From Mesostigma viride (lineage: Eukaryota; Streptophyta; Mesostigmatophyceae; Mesostigmatales; Mesostigmataceae), in assembly GCA_009746045.1 (NCBI GenBank), contig RPFO01000059.1:620501-684500 (forward strand): a DNA stretch of 64,000 bases, written 5' to 3'. Under the pieces are notes generated by a model that was not told where the DNA came from, ran no database searches, and was given only the letters and a program-made list of their open reading frames with translations. Made by a program: the position numbers and the translations under genes. Numbering within the stretch: the first letter of the stretch is position 1; each line of letters opens with the position of its first letter. Shown here one piece after another: positions 1 through 14,100 of this stretch.

Positions 1-3000
1 AACTGCAACTGCAACTGCAACTGCAACTGCAACTGCAACTGCAACTGCAACTGCAACTGCAACTGCAACTGCAACTGCAACTGCAACTGCAACTGCAACT
101 GCAACTGCAACTGCAACTGCAACTGCAACTGCAACTGCAACTGCAACTGCAACTGCAACTGCAACTGCAACTGCAACTGCAACTGCAACTGCAACTGCAA
201 CTGCAACTGCAACTGCAACTGCAACTGCAACTGCAACTGCAACTGCAACTGCAACTGCAACTGCAACTGCAACTGCAACTGCAACTGCAACTGCAACTGC
301 AACTGCAACTGCAACTGCAACTGCAACTGCAACTGCAACTGCAACTGCAACTGCAACTACAGATACAGATACAGATACAGATACAGATACAGATACAGAT
401 ACAGATACAGATACAGATACAGATACAGATACAGATACAGATACAGATACAGATACAGATACAGATACAGATACAGATACAGATACAGATACAGATACAG
501 ATACAGATACAGATACAGATACAGATACAGATACAGATACAGATACAGATACAGATACAGATACAGATACAGATACAGATACAGATACAGATACAGATAC
601 AGATACAGATACAGATACAGATACAGATACAGATACAGATACAGATACAGATACAGATACAGATACAGATACAGATACAGATACAGATACAGATACAGAT
701 ACAGATACAGATACAGATACAGATACAGATACAGATACAGATACAGATACAGATACAGATACAGATACAGATACAGATACAGATACAGATACAGATACAG
801 ATACAGATACAGATACAGATACAGATACAGATACAGATACAGATACAGATACAGATACAGATACAGATACAGATACAGATACAGATACAGATACAGATAC
901 AGATACAGATACAGATACAGATACAGATACAGATACAGATACAGATACAGATACAGATACAGATACAGATACAGATACAGATACAGATACAGATACAGAT
1001 ACAGATACAGATACAGATACAGATACAGATACAGATACAGATACAGATACAGATACAGATACAGATACAGATACAGATACAGATACAGATACAGATACAG
1101 ATACAGATACAGATACAGATACAGATACAGATACAGATACAGATACAGATACAGATACAGATACAGATACAGATACAGATACAGATACAGATACAGATAC
1201 AGATACAGATACAGATACAGATACAGATACAGATACAGATACAGATACAGATACAGATACAGATACAGATACAGATACAGATACAGATACAGATACAGAT
1301 ACAGATACAGATACAGATACAGATACAGATACAGATACAGATACAGATACAGATACAGATACAGATACAGATACAGATACAGATACAGATACAGATACAG
1401 ATACAGATACAGATACAGATACAGATACAGATACAGATACAGATACAGATACAGATACAGATACAGATACAGATACAGATACAGATACAGATACAGATAC
1501 AGATACAGATACAGATACAGATACAGATACAGATACAGATACAGATACAGATACAGATACAGATACAGATACAGATACAGATACAGATACAGATACAGAT
1601 ACAGATACAGATACAGATACAGATACAGATACAGATACAGATACAGATACAGATACAGATACAGATACAGATACAGATACAGATACAGATACAGATACAG
1701 ATACAGATACAGATACAGATACAGATACAGATACAGATACAGATACAGATACAGATACAGATACAGATACAGATACAGATACAGATACAGATACAGATAC
1801 AGATACAGATACCGATACCGATACCGATACCGATACCGATACCGATACCGATACCGATACCGATACCGATACCGATACCGATACCGATACCGATACCGAT
1901 ACCGATACCGATACCGATACCGATACCGATACCGATACCGATACCGATACCGATACCGATACCGATACCGATACCGATACCGATACCGATACCGATACCG
2001 ATACCGATACCGATACCGATACCGATACCGATACCGATACCGATACCGATACCGATACCGATACCGATACCGATACCGATACCGATACCGATACCGATAC
2101 CGATACCGATACCGATACCGATACGGATACGGATACGGATACGGATACGGATACGGATACAGATACAGATACAGATACAGATACAGATACAGATACAGAT
2201 ACAGATACAGATACAGATACAGATACAGATACAGATACAGATACAGATACAGATACAGATACAGATACAGATACAGATACAGATACAGATACAGATACAG
2301 ATACAGATACAGATACAGATACAGATACAGATACAGATACAGATACAGATACAGATACAGATACAGATACAGATACAGATACAGATACAGATACAGATAC
2401 AGATACAGATACAGATACAGATACAGATACAGATACAGATACAGATACAGATACAGATACAGATACAGATACAGATACAGATACAGATACAGATACAGAT
2501 ACAGATACAGATACAGATACAGATACAGATACAGATACAGATACAGATACAGATACAGATACAGATACAGATACAGATACAGATACAGATACAGATACAG
2601 ATACAGATACAGATACAGATACAGATACAGATACAGATACAGATACAGATACAGATACAGATACAGATACAGATACAGATACAGATACAGATACAGATAC
2701 AGATACAGATACAGATACAGATACAGATACAGATACAGATACAGATACAGATACAGATACAGATACAGATACAGATACAGATACAGATACAGATACAGAT
2801 ACAGATACAGATACAGATACAGATACAGATACAGATACAGATACAGATACAGATACAGATACAGATACAGATACAGATACAGATACAGATACAGATACAG
2901 ATACAGATACAGATACAGATACAGATACAGATACAGATACAGATACAGATACAGATACAGATACAGATACAGATACAGATACAGATACAGATACAGATAC

Positions 3001-4896
3001 AGATACAGATACAGATACAGATACAGATACAGATACAGATACAGATACAGATACAGATACAGATACAGATACAGATACAGATACAGATACAGATACAGAT
3101 ACAGATACAGATACAGATACAGATACAGATACAGATACAGATACAGATACAGATACAGATACAGATACAGATACAGATACAGATACAGATACAGATACAG
3201 ATACAGATACAGATACAGATACAGATACAGATACAGATACAGATACAGATACAGATACAGATACAGATACAGATACAGATACAGATACAGATACAGATAC
3301 AGATACAGATACAGATACAGATACAGATACAGATACAGATACAGATACAGATACAGATACAGATACAGATACAGATACAGATACAGATACAGATACAGAT
3401 ACAGATACAGATACAGATACAGATACAGATACAGATACAGATACAGATACAGATACAGATACAGATACAGATACAGATACAGATACAGATACAGATACAG
3501 ATACAGATACCGATACCGATACCGATACCGATACCGATACCGATACCGATACCGATACAGATACAGATACAGATACAGATACAGATACAGATACAGATAC
3601 AGATACAGATACAGATACAGATACAGATACAGATACAGATACAGATACAGATACAGATACAGATACAGATACAGATACAGATACAGATACAGATACAGAT
3701 ACAGATACAGATACAGATACAGATACAGATACAGATACAGATACAGATACAGATACAGATACAGATACAGATACAGATACAGATACAGATACAGATACAG
3801 ATACAGATACAGATACAGATACAGATACAGATACAGATACAGATACAGATACAGATACAGATACAGATACAGATACAGATACAGATACAGATACAGATAC
3901 AGATACAGATACAGATACAGATACAGATACAGATACAGATACAGATACAGATACAGATACAGATACAGATACAGATACAGATACAGATACAGATACAGAT
4001 ACAGATACAGATACAGATACAGATACAGATACAGATACAGATACAGATACAGATACAGATACAGATACAGATACAGATACAGATACAGATACAGATACAG
4101 ATACAGATACAGATACAGATACAGATACAGATACAGATACAGATACAGATACAGATACAGATACAGATACAGATACAGATACAGATACAGATACAGATAC
4201 AGATACAGATACAGATACAGATACAGATACAGATACAGATACAGATACAGATACAGATACAGATACAGATACAGATACAGATACAGATACAGATACAGAT
4301 ACAGATACAGATACAGATACAGATACAGATACAGATACAGATACAGATACAGATACAGATACAGATACAGATACAGATACAGATACAGATACAGATACAG
4401 ATACAGATACAGATACAGATACAGATACAGATACAGATACAGATACAGATACAGATACAGATACAGATACAGATACAGATACAGATACAGATACAGATAC
4501 AGATACAGATACAGATACAGATACAGATACAGATACAGATACAGATACAGATACAGATACAGATACAGATACAGATACAGATACAGATACAGATACAGAT
4601 ACAGATACAGATACAGATACAGATACAGATACAGATACAGATACAGATACAGATACAGATACAGATACAGATACAGATACAAATACGAATACGAATACGA
4701 ATACGAATACGAATACGAATACGAATACGAATACGAATACGAATACGAATACGAATACGAATACGAATACGAATACGAATACGAATACGAATACGAATAC
4801 GAATACGAATACGAATACGAATACGAATACGAATACGAATACGAATACGAATACGAATACGAATACAAATGCAAATGCAAATACAAATACAAATAC
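1..4896. repeat. 4.9-kb hexanucleotide satellite array
   Basis: An uninterrupted period-6 array with sharp blocks of variant units: AACTGC (1-354), AGATAC (about 361-1812), CGATAC (1813-2124), GGATAC (2125-2160), AGATAC (2161-3510), CGATAC (3511-3558), AGATAC (3559-4680), GAATAC (4687-4866), then a decaying AAATGC/AAATAC edge. Within blocks the units are essentially identical. It starts at the window edge, so its real left end is unknown. Because the period is a multiple of three it has no stop codon on the minus strand and reads as a Leu-Tyr repeat; that is a by-product of the repeat. Confidence 0.98.
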
Positions 4897-6052
4897 AAGT
4901 AATGAAGTAAATACTACTATGAATATAAATATGAAAAGCAAGAAGCCTCCAGGGTGGGAGGGAGGGGAAATAAACAATTGCAGATCATCGCCAGCCTAGC
5001 TTGCTTAAGGCATGGTCCGCCGACACACAAGCTGACATCATCCTAAATTAAGTAACACCGGCATGCGTCACACGCCGGCCTGAACAGTACTGAAAACGCC
5101 ACTACAAACAACGAGGCCACGCACCCCCAGGCTAGTGCGTTAACCGTACAGATAGTTGTACAAGGTTCCCAAGACTGACAAACATAAAACTCGCCCATCG
5201 ACCCCTTGGGCCGGTCCGAATCCACTACACAATAATTAATCACGACTCACTAAAGAACCCAAATCAGTCAAGGATTCGTTGAGCAACCAGCCGACCCTAC
5301 AGGTCCCCAGCTAGTCTCAGCCGGTGCAACCAAATACAAATCTTTGCAAGCAAGTCGTATAAAACCTACAATTAAATTTCTCGGACCACTAATTAATAGC
5401 CACCGACCCTTATAAACAACCGCGTGATCCAAGGAAACTTCTGGCGAGCATGAAACCCTTTGTACAGATCGAATTAGTCAGCCCATGTCGCAGTCAGCCT
5501 TCCACATGCAGGCCAAGGCATAGCGGCCCTATCTTTCCCGCATGCGTTGATTAAACTATATTCAGAGAAAACCGATATAAATATAAACATAAATATAAAT
5601 ATAAATATCATCTATACCTGGGGATAAGTGCGCCTCACCACCATGGACGGCGTGAGTACGATCACACAAGAAACAAATACTTATGCATGCATGCAAAAGC
5701 AACAAGAACTTGGACAGTGAGGATCACCGAGAGCCAGTAAACGCCGAAACTGACCCATCTCCTGCCCCATGTTTTGCTCCTGCTTATACCCCACCCTCCG
5801 CCATGCTGACCACACGTATGTGTGTGCGTGACAATAAGTGACCTGGACGCGCGGTCATCGCCGCTCCCAGTGAGTGTCATGGTCCCGTTATTGGGTCCAT
5901 GGCACATTGGCATGCCTGGTATGTGCAGTCAACCCCTCCCTTGGCTCATGCTGAGCATGTGCCCCGCCTCCGCCAGGCATGCACGCTACCATCTGGCACA
6001 GCAAGTAAGCGCCCACCTGGCTCATGCTTTTGTACCGCTGGCCCCCACCTAC
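4897..6052. other. stretch without a recognisable gene
   Basis: No reading frame here shows recognisable protein similarity. It contains a short AT-rich (ATAAAT)-like run near 5575-5608. Near its right end (5937-5960 and 6011-6032) are degraded copies of the exon-intron junction at 6048-6068. It may be intron of a minus-strand gene that continues to the left. Confidence 0.5.
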
Positions 6053-6163
6053 CTGGCTCATGCTGAGCACGCGGCCGATGGACAACTCCACGGCGGACAC
6101 GTTGGCCTGCACGCTGGTGGCACTCGAGTGCGCGTGCAGCTCGAGGAGGGACGCCTGCAGCGC
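6053..6163 (-). CDS. isolated exon-like segment, unknown gene
   Basis: A 111-bp, 37-codon open segment on the minus strand, bounded by an acceptor ending CTACAG and a donor beginning GTAGGT, both in phase 0. It encodes an Ala/Ser/Leu-rich, probably helical stretch (ALQASLLELHAHSS near its start, ending VLSMSQ). No family is recognised. It lies 2 kb downstream of the last clear PDAT exon on the same strand and in a compatible phase, so it could be a PDAT 3' exon, but it matches nothing expected in the PDAT C-terminus and may belong to another gene running left. Two degraded copies of its 3' end and donor lie just downstream, the same pattern as at other true exon ends in this window, which supports it being a real exon. 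Confidence 0.4.
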
Positions 6164-6317
6164 CTGTAGATGCGCCGTGCATGCACGCACACGCGCGCCC
6201 AGAGACGCACAAACAGCACTGAAAGGGGTGTTAGTTGACCGGACACTATAAGGACACTATAAAGCGGGTGCTAGTTGTACGGTAGCGAAAAGGGAGGTAT
6301 GACCGCTCATCATTGTC

Positions 6318-7294
6318 GTGGGCTATGTCATGCGCAAGGCGCGCGCCCGCTTCGCCAGCGTTGTAGGGCATGCGCCTGGCGGGTGGTCATGCAGATGGGA
6401 CGGACTACCGCCTGGCCCATTGATCTACGCCGATGATACCACTCTCATCGAGGATACCGCGAGCTTGTCCAGCTCTGGTTGGACTGCCTGGCCCTGGAAG
6501 CACAAGCAGTTGGCCTGGAAATCAGCAAGAAGACTGAAGCGATGGCCTTGGGGCTTGATGATCGCCCCCCACCGCTTTTACACCTGGACGGCACAGCAGT
6601 TCCCAACACCGAGCGTTTTAAACTCTTGGGCAGTTGGCTTCCTAGCACCAAGGATGACATCGACACACGCATACGTCTTGCATGGACGGCTATGCGTGAA
6701 TTAGACAGAGTGTTGCACGCCGAGGACCTGGGCGCTGGCCGGAAACGGGATCTTTTCAATGTTCTTACTATTCTGACCTACGGTGCGGAAGCCTGGACAC
6801 TCACTCATCATCTCGAGTCCAGATTGAATGGGACAGTTACTAGGATGCTTAAGTATATCTTGGGGGTGAAGTACGGCGAACACCCCCACTTGGCGGCTTT
6901 GTATGATGGGATGCCCCGTGTGTCTGATATTATTAGGCAGCGTATACTACAGTTTGCAGGCCATCTAGACCACACTAATCAGGTTGATACAGATGAGGGC
7001 CCTGCTGGTTCCTTCACTTCCTTGCGGACTGGCAAGCCCGGGAGATATCTTCGTACATGGTCAGGCCCTGCCAGGGTTAGGCGACGCGATGGCCTATACC
7101 GACATATCATTTTGGCTGACATGCAGAGCAAAGACGCTGTTGGCGTCATCCGCTCAACCCCTCTTACTCAGATATGGTCGGATATGCTGGATAAGCAGCG
7201 TCGGGCGGACATTCTCAAAGACTACGACCCCCCAACCATGTGGGTCCCAGGAAATATAAAAAGCATGGTAGGCATAGTTAGCGTGCAAGATTAG
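6318..7294 (+). pseudogene. non-LTR retrotransposon reverse transcriptase fragment
   Basis: This is the 3' part of a LINE-type ORF2. The catalytic YADD box (YADDTTLIEDTA) is readable near 6424-6459. About 10 codons later the coding frame shifts by one base (around 6450-6462) and continues to 7294 as the usual post-catalytic region: LEISKKTEAM, then LLGSWL..DIDTRIRLAWTAM, and a C-terminal domain with Trp- and Arg-rich motifs ending at a TAA/TAG-type stop near 7292. The 5' part of RT and any endonuclease are absent, so it is a 5'-truncated, frameshifted dead copy. It lies in the antisense orientation downstream of the last visible PDAT exon. Confidence 0.85.
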
Positions 7295-7397
7295 CTCGAG
7301 GCCTTATGTGAGGCCCATATTTTAGACTAGCTGTGGGCATACATGTACATATGGATGTCTTGGGGAGACGTCCACTATATCTTCATTGGGGAATTCA

Positions 7398-7442
7398 GTG
7401 CTCCGTGGTCCCCCAACGGGGACACGAGATAACTAATTAATC
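7398..7442 (+). mobile_element. LINE 3' terminus with hairpin and AATT tail
   Basis: This marks the 3' end of the RT fragment just upstream. It holds a perfect 6-bp stem (GTCCCC / GGGGAC) with a CAAC loop, followed by ATAACTAATTAATC. The same hairpin-plus-short-repeat arrangement recurs at 46485, 47791, 50341, 58392 and 58656. Confidence 0.6.
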
Positions 7443-8109
7443 AAAAAATGACCGCTCAAAATAGTCAAGATGGGATGAATCAGGCGTCTGTAAGGTAGAT
7501 GAACATCGGTGAGAAGGCAACTCGGCAGTGACGAAAAACAAAGCCTCCTTCTAGCATTATCCAAAACTCTCCTCCTCGCTCTTCTGCCCCCCCACAAAGC
7601 GACCCGAAACCAGAAAACATCACTATACTGCATCACTATACTGGCCCTCTACGTAAACTTGTCATCCGTGACTCAGGGGCCGGACCCTTACACACTTACG
7701 TCCATGCAAGCGCATTCGGCAGACCTCATCCAGAGCTGCCACTCTTTGAAAGCGATGGCACCACACCATCATTACAAAACAGACGGCACCGCATCCTTAT
7801 GGCAAACGTTCCGTGCTACTCCGAGGTGCTGCGTTCCCACACAGGGCAGCCGCACAACATCTCACCGCATCGTGTGTGCCGGCTGTGCAAAGCTGTGGAT
7901 GCGGCTTTCTTTGGCCCCGGCCCGCTTCTCGCCACTTATCCTTCCTGGCCCTCTCTACAACCCCTTCTTACTCACCCCACCACACCCCAACCCATCATCT
8001 CTCAGGCCCACTCATTCCTCCCCCTCCCCCCACCCGATTCCTCCCCCCTCCCCCCACCCCACCTCCCTCTCTCTCTTTCTCACCCAACTCCCTCCCTCCT
8101 CCCCCTTAC
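7443..8109. other. C-rich intronic or 3' region of PDAT, no exon seen
   Basis: It follows the donor of PDAT exon 5. The plus strand is strongly C-rich from 7950 to 8105 (runs of CCCC, CTCTCT). None of the conserved C-terminal PDAT blocks, including those with the catalytic Asp and His, is readable on the minus strand here. Confidence 0.5.
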
Positions 8110-11100
8110 CGTGCAGTTTGGCGGCGGGTCGGCCCCGCTCCACTCCGCCAGCACATGCTCCGCCTGCTCCCTGTCATCTGCCCCCTCCAACATCTCTGCG
8201 AGCCGCTCGCACTCCAGCAGCTCCAGCGTGGTGAAGTTGACGGGGGCCCCGTACACGACGTGGAAACGCAGCGTTTGGCCAAACGAGGTGTTGTGGCGCT
8301 CCATGAACGCCTGCTCCGTGTGGGGTCGCATGCTGATGCCGTCGCCAGTATTAACGCTGCCCCTTTCGCTGCCACCCGCCCCAACACCAACCGCATCACC
8401 ACCACTCCCGTTGGCAGACCCCCTTTTGTCATCCGCACCCCCTTCCGCCATATCCCCCGACACTCCTGCCGCCTCGTTCCCTGGGTCCCTGGAACCCCCC
8501 CCCGCCGCTTGCCTCCCAGTTGTCCCCCCCTTGTCACGTCCCGACGCACTCCCCTCTGGCCCACCGCCATCACCCGTGCCAGGGGCCAGGTCACCAAGCG
8601 CACCGGCACCGTCGCCCGAGGGTGTGCCCCCTTGTGAAGGGTCGGAGGAAGAGGCTGACCCACAGGGAGCAGCAACAAAGCCGTTTGCATGGCTGGAGGG
8701 TTCCTGCAGCCTCAGGGACGCTGCACACGCGTGGTCGCCCGCCGCGGCGGCCGCGCGGGCCATCACGCGGGTGGACCTCTCGGGGTCATCAGGTGCAAAC
8801 GTGGAGTTGCCTGCAGGGGGAAAGCACAGGGTGTATGTGTGTGTGTGTGGGGGGGGGGGGGGCGGAGGAGCGACGTTGCATGCCAGTGGGAGTAGGGTGT
8901 AAAGACGGGGGCGCAGCGCGATGCGGTTGGCCACAGGGGACGAATGCCAGGGTCGGCGGCAAGGGAGGAGCCGTGAGGCGAGAGCGGAGCAGCGCGGCAA
9001 GGGAGGAGCCAACGATGCATGGTGTGATAACCTGCCCCGATGTCCCACTCGGGCGCGGCGCCATACATGGACTGCCACCCGGCTAAGACAAGGGACAACC
9101 ACCCTGGTCGCACGCACGACTCCGCCGCCTGTTGCGTACATCACTCCTGTCACGTACATCTCGTACAAGACTCTCGGGCATGACGTGGCGGGAAATCTGG
9201 GCATGACAGCCGATGGAAGGTCGACGTGCACGGCCCGGGCGACTGCTACCGTGCACACCGCGCAGCACAACATGGCCGGCAGGACAGTCTTGCGATACCA
9301 CCAATGGGGTATGTTCCACCCGACAGCCAGGTTGATGGAAAGGCAGCCACCTTTAATTGAAGTCCATTAATGACACAACAGACAGCGGACGTCACGAGGG
9401 GCGCAGCCTAATCTGGTTGGCCACAGGGCTTCGCTACTCGCTACAGCCAAGAACCCACCCCAGACGGCCTCGCCCCCCTTGGGCAGCATGGAGGCCAGGG
9501 ACCCCCAGGACCGGAACAGCGAGCGCGCGAGCGGCATGGTCAGGGCGTGGACCGGATCCGCGAACCAGGGCGTGGCCGCGCGCATGTTGGCGGTGTCCAT
9601 CGTCTCGCCTGACAGGAGCGAAGGGATCGACTTGGCCACACCCAGAAAGGGGGGCCCGATGTTGACCACCGACTTGATGTGGGCATCCACCCAGCCAAGG
9701 GGGCGCCCCCCCCCGGACCAGTAGGGGTCGACGGAACTATCTGCCAAGGAGCCGAACGCGTGCTTCGGGTCGGCTTCCACCCACTTCATGCTGCGCATGA
9801 GTTTTGTTGTGTTTCGGGTTTCGGGGGGAGTGGGGAGAAGGGGTGGGGTAGAACAGGCCCAGGGGGAGCGGTGTGCGGCCGTAGGTGGATGGTTACGATG
9901 CAACGTACAGCAAGGGCACACGGCAGGTATGGGTTTAGGGTCACACTAAATGTCCACATCGTACAACGGGCGTCTCTTCATCAGCAAACGTGTTTATATT
10001 GCGCGTGAAACTTTGCTCTTGATTCGGCTGGCTGGAATGCTTCTCAACAAAGTGTGCTACCATCGGCATGATAAGGACTCGCCCGTCCATCTTATATCTA
10101 TCTTATATCCATCTTATATCCATCTTATATTCATCTTATATTCATCTTATATCCATCTTATGTCCATCTTATATCCATTTTATATCCATCTTATATTCAT
10201 CTTATATTCATCTGATATCCATCTTATATTCATCTTATATTCATCTTATATCCATCTTAAATCCATCTTATATCCATCTTATATCCATCTTATATTCATC
10301 TTATATTCATCTTATATCCATCTTATATCCATCTTATATTCATCTTATGTCCATCTTATATTAATCTTATATAAATCTTATATTCATCTGATATCCATCT
10401 TATATTCATCTTATATTCATCTTATATCCATCTTATATCCATCTTATATTCATCTTATATTCATCTTATATCCATCTTATATCCATCTTATATCCATCTT
10501 ATATCCATCTTATATTCATCTTATATTCATCTTATATCCATCTTATATCCATCTTATATTCATCTTATATCCATCTTATATCCATCTTATATCCATCCTA
10601 TATTCATCTTATATCCATCTTATATCCATCTTATATCCTACATGATTATCATTATCATCAAACTTCCACAGAGGGGCAGGGGTGCGGCCGTTATAGGCCC
10701 ACCGCCTCACAAGGCAAGCCGTGGTTGGACTACTCTACGTTGTATAAGAATCAAACAGATGCGCAGACCCGTTACGCCAAGAATGGCAAGTCATGCTGCC
10801 TTCCGCAGGGCCGAGGGACCCAGAAATGCTGTTCAACATTATTATAGGAGGCAGGCTCATGGGTGACCACCAACACTGGGCAGAGCCACGGATATTCTGG
10901 ACGAGTGACGTTGACGAGTGAATTGATACTGGACACTGTGCCATGCGCAGGTATGCCACCAACCACATGGTGGGGTGGCCTTGCCAGACTACATGCCAGA
11001 GTAATGGGCGTGACACTCACACGGAGAGGAACACGAGGACGTGACACTCACACGAATCGGAAGAACAGGAGGGCGTGATATGATGACACAAAAATGTCAT

Positions 11101-14100
11101 ACTCACAAGTAGAGGAACACGAGGGAGCCCATCGAGTGGGTGACCACCACCACCGGCTGCTCCCCGTTCAGCGCCTTGAGGTCCTCGATCGTGTTCGCAA
11201 GCCGGCTGAAGTAGCGGTCCCTCAGCTCCAGGTTGGGGAACGCCAGCCGCCAGTCGTACGAGGCCATGTAGAGCGAGCTCTCGTCGTGGCCCGCCGCCGC
11301 CAGTGCTTCAATAAGTGGGGCGAAGACGTAAAAGTTTTGGACAAAGTAGTCGGCCGCACCCAGGCCTGTGGGGGGGTGACAAACATGATTGTGTGCAGGT
11401 GACGTGCGTGTTTGACTGTTAGCCTTATGTGCGTTGATGTGAAAGGGTTGGCGGTAGACCGGTCTACTATCGTAGACAGGGTCTCGAAAATCAACCCCGA
11501 ATTTTATTTTGAGTAGTGCAATCGACAGATCTCCGCGAGACCATCCTGGATCATACCTTAGAAACTGGAAAGTACATTTCCGGTGGGGAGATAGTGTGGC
11601 TACAAGGCTGGTGAAAATGGCTGTATGCTGACCCCTTTGCATCAAACGGGCCAGAGTCAAGACAACCCTAGTAGGACATTGGGGGGGCCAATCTTAACTT
11701 TAAGTAGCGCAATCGACAGATCTCGATGAGGGAACTCAGAATCTAAACCTTACACGCCAGGAATGGTCGACACTTGGGTGGCAGGGGTCAAAATACAACA
11801 CTCCCGACGCCAAAAATGAATTTCGCCGAAATGTGCTTTTTAAATAGGGTAGACCGGTCTATCACCAACTCTTTTATGTGTCTACGTGTGTATGCGTGAG
11901 CGTGGTGGGGAGCAAGGTAGCCGGGTCATTCGGAGTCCCTGCTACGCGATGCAGTTCGATCCCATCCGGACAAACGGACAAACGTACGAATGTCTGCGCA
12001 CTGCACAGGGAGGTGGGGGTGGGGGCGGACTTGCAAGGTGTGAAATCTACACTGCACTGTTCAAGACATGACAAACTAGCCAGCCTCTAAATGCTGCGGC
12101 AAACTGCTCACAATTTTCATCGCGAACGCAAGATCCGACCGTTTCCTACGGCTGCCACGTGAGCAAAACCCAGTGCTTGGGTGCACAAGTGGCGGGCCCT
12201 TGCCTACGCTTGTGATAAAGCAAAGCATTGATGAGCGCAGCATATAGTCAAACCACTGTGTGGCCAAGCATGGCAGCCCCACCCAAGGCTGCCCACCCAA
12301 AAATGCTTAGAAGCACTGTGGGAATCGGGAGCAGGCACGGGGAACACTATTGGAGAGATGGGGGAGTACGCATGGAGCTATTGCCGGGCGCCAACGGACA
12401 CACGAGTGCCCGTTGCCACCGTCCAATGGATCACGAGGCCTGGCGGCACGAAAGGAGAACCACTCTCAGATAATGGAAAGGGTATCTCAAATAAAGACTG
12501 TACTGAAGCACAAAACCATACTGTAATTGGAATAGCCAGTTAAGGGGTCCGGACACACCGGAATTATTTCGCGCCAAAAAATTCGCGCCGGTACCCGGCA
12601 CGTGAAATTGTGGTGCACGATGCGCGTAGCCCTTGCGCCAAGTTGGCCATGGCGACGTGCGTTAGGTAATAAATGCAGTAATATGGCAATAAGACCGCAT
12701 AAAATTATGCAGATGCGTCAAATCAAAGTTTCATCATGATCTTGCGTAGCCGAAGATGCATTATTGACGAGATCGATGCCATTTTTCATCCGCGTTTGCG
12801 AGGGGGTCTGGCCCGGAAATCTTGCCGCAACGAATAAGCAGCAATACATGCCTACAGCGATAATTACAAAGGTTCTTAGTCCCTAGCGATGCAGAAAGCA
12901 ACGTTCATTAACGGGGAGATTGAAAATGTTAAAGAACCTTTTATTTTATTACTTTTCCTCGTCATTTTCGGAAAGAAAACGCCAGGTCCTGCTTTATGCG
13001 CTGTCAACCCGTCCATGGGTGGCTGGCATTTCTTGCGCGCCTTGTCAGGAAAGATAGCATGCCATTGTACGTCTATTATCCAGTGGTTACCCCCGAAGTC
13101 TATTGCGTTTAGAAATCCCTTTATTCTAAGCTTTCAGCACGGTTTCCTGGAAGGGTGCGTTGTTTTGTTCGCCGCTTGCTGCATGCACGTCTCTAGTTTT
13201 CCGGCAGCTTTCAACCGATTCGCTTACGTTATGCGTGGCAAGCTCTGAAATCCTGTCTAGGATTGGGTAATATCAAGGTAAGCTGCTACGTTAATGTAAT
13301 GATATATGGAAGGATTTGGATGGCAGAGTGCTTATATTGCATATTCAACACGTACCCCGGCATGCCTCGAGGGCGGCATGCAACAAGCTGGCGAGCATAT
13401 GAACCGTGCGTCTCAACGTGCTGGGAAACAAGGTGGCTATACTTCTCTTGCTGGCCATGCTTTGTATATGTGTAAGCTATGCTTACGTGTGTGTCCTCTT
13501 TAGATTTGTGGATCACAGCCACTATGCTTCACAATCAATGTGCTCTCAAGGATGCTAGCCATGCTTATGAGGATGGCTGCAAGCCATTTCTCTTATGGCT
13601 TTGCTGTATTTCGTGTTTGCGCTTACAGTTCTGTTTTGTTGGTTGGTTTTTGAACGGGGTGATGTGAACCTGCAGGGTTAGAACATTGTGTTATTATTGC
13701 TGGTTGATTGAGGCATCATCCTCTACTCTAAGTCAGCATAGCACGTGTAGATGAGCATGCTGTTTATGCACCTTATTGTTGAGCATGGTTTACAACCATG
13801 GTGAGGTGTGGGGTGTGGCTAGCATGTACGAGTCACCCATCTAATCCCACATGTTTCTGTTGCTATTGAACGTTGCTTGGGCCTCTAAACATTTCTGTTA
13901 TTACCAATGAAGATTGCCAACTATGCTACCATAGTGTGGTGCTGCATGCTATGAATGACCTCTCTAGTACTCAAGGCTCATGCTCAGCTTGATCCTGCAT
14001 TTGGTGGCTGTTTGTATAACTCAATTGGCAGCCGTCTATGTTAGGATTCTGATGATTTGTGGTGGGCAGGTGATGAAAAGGGTTATGTTTGAGCTCATGC

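Noticed and set aside
357-4898. A 1,513-codon minus-strand frame encoding Leu-Tyr repeats
   Set aside because: It is the translation of the period-6 array, which cannot contain a stop. It has no non-repeat domain and no promoter or splice context.
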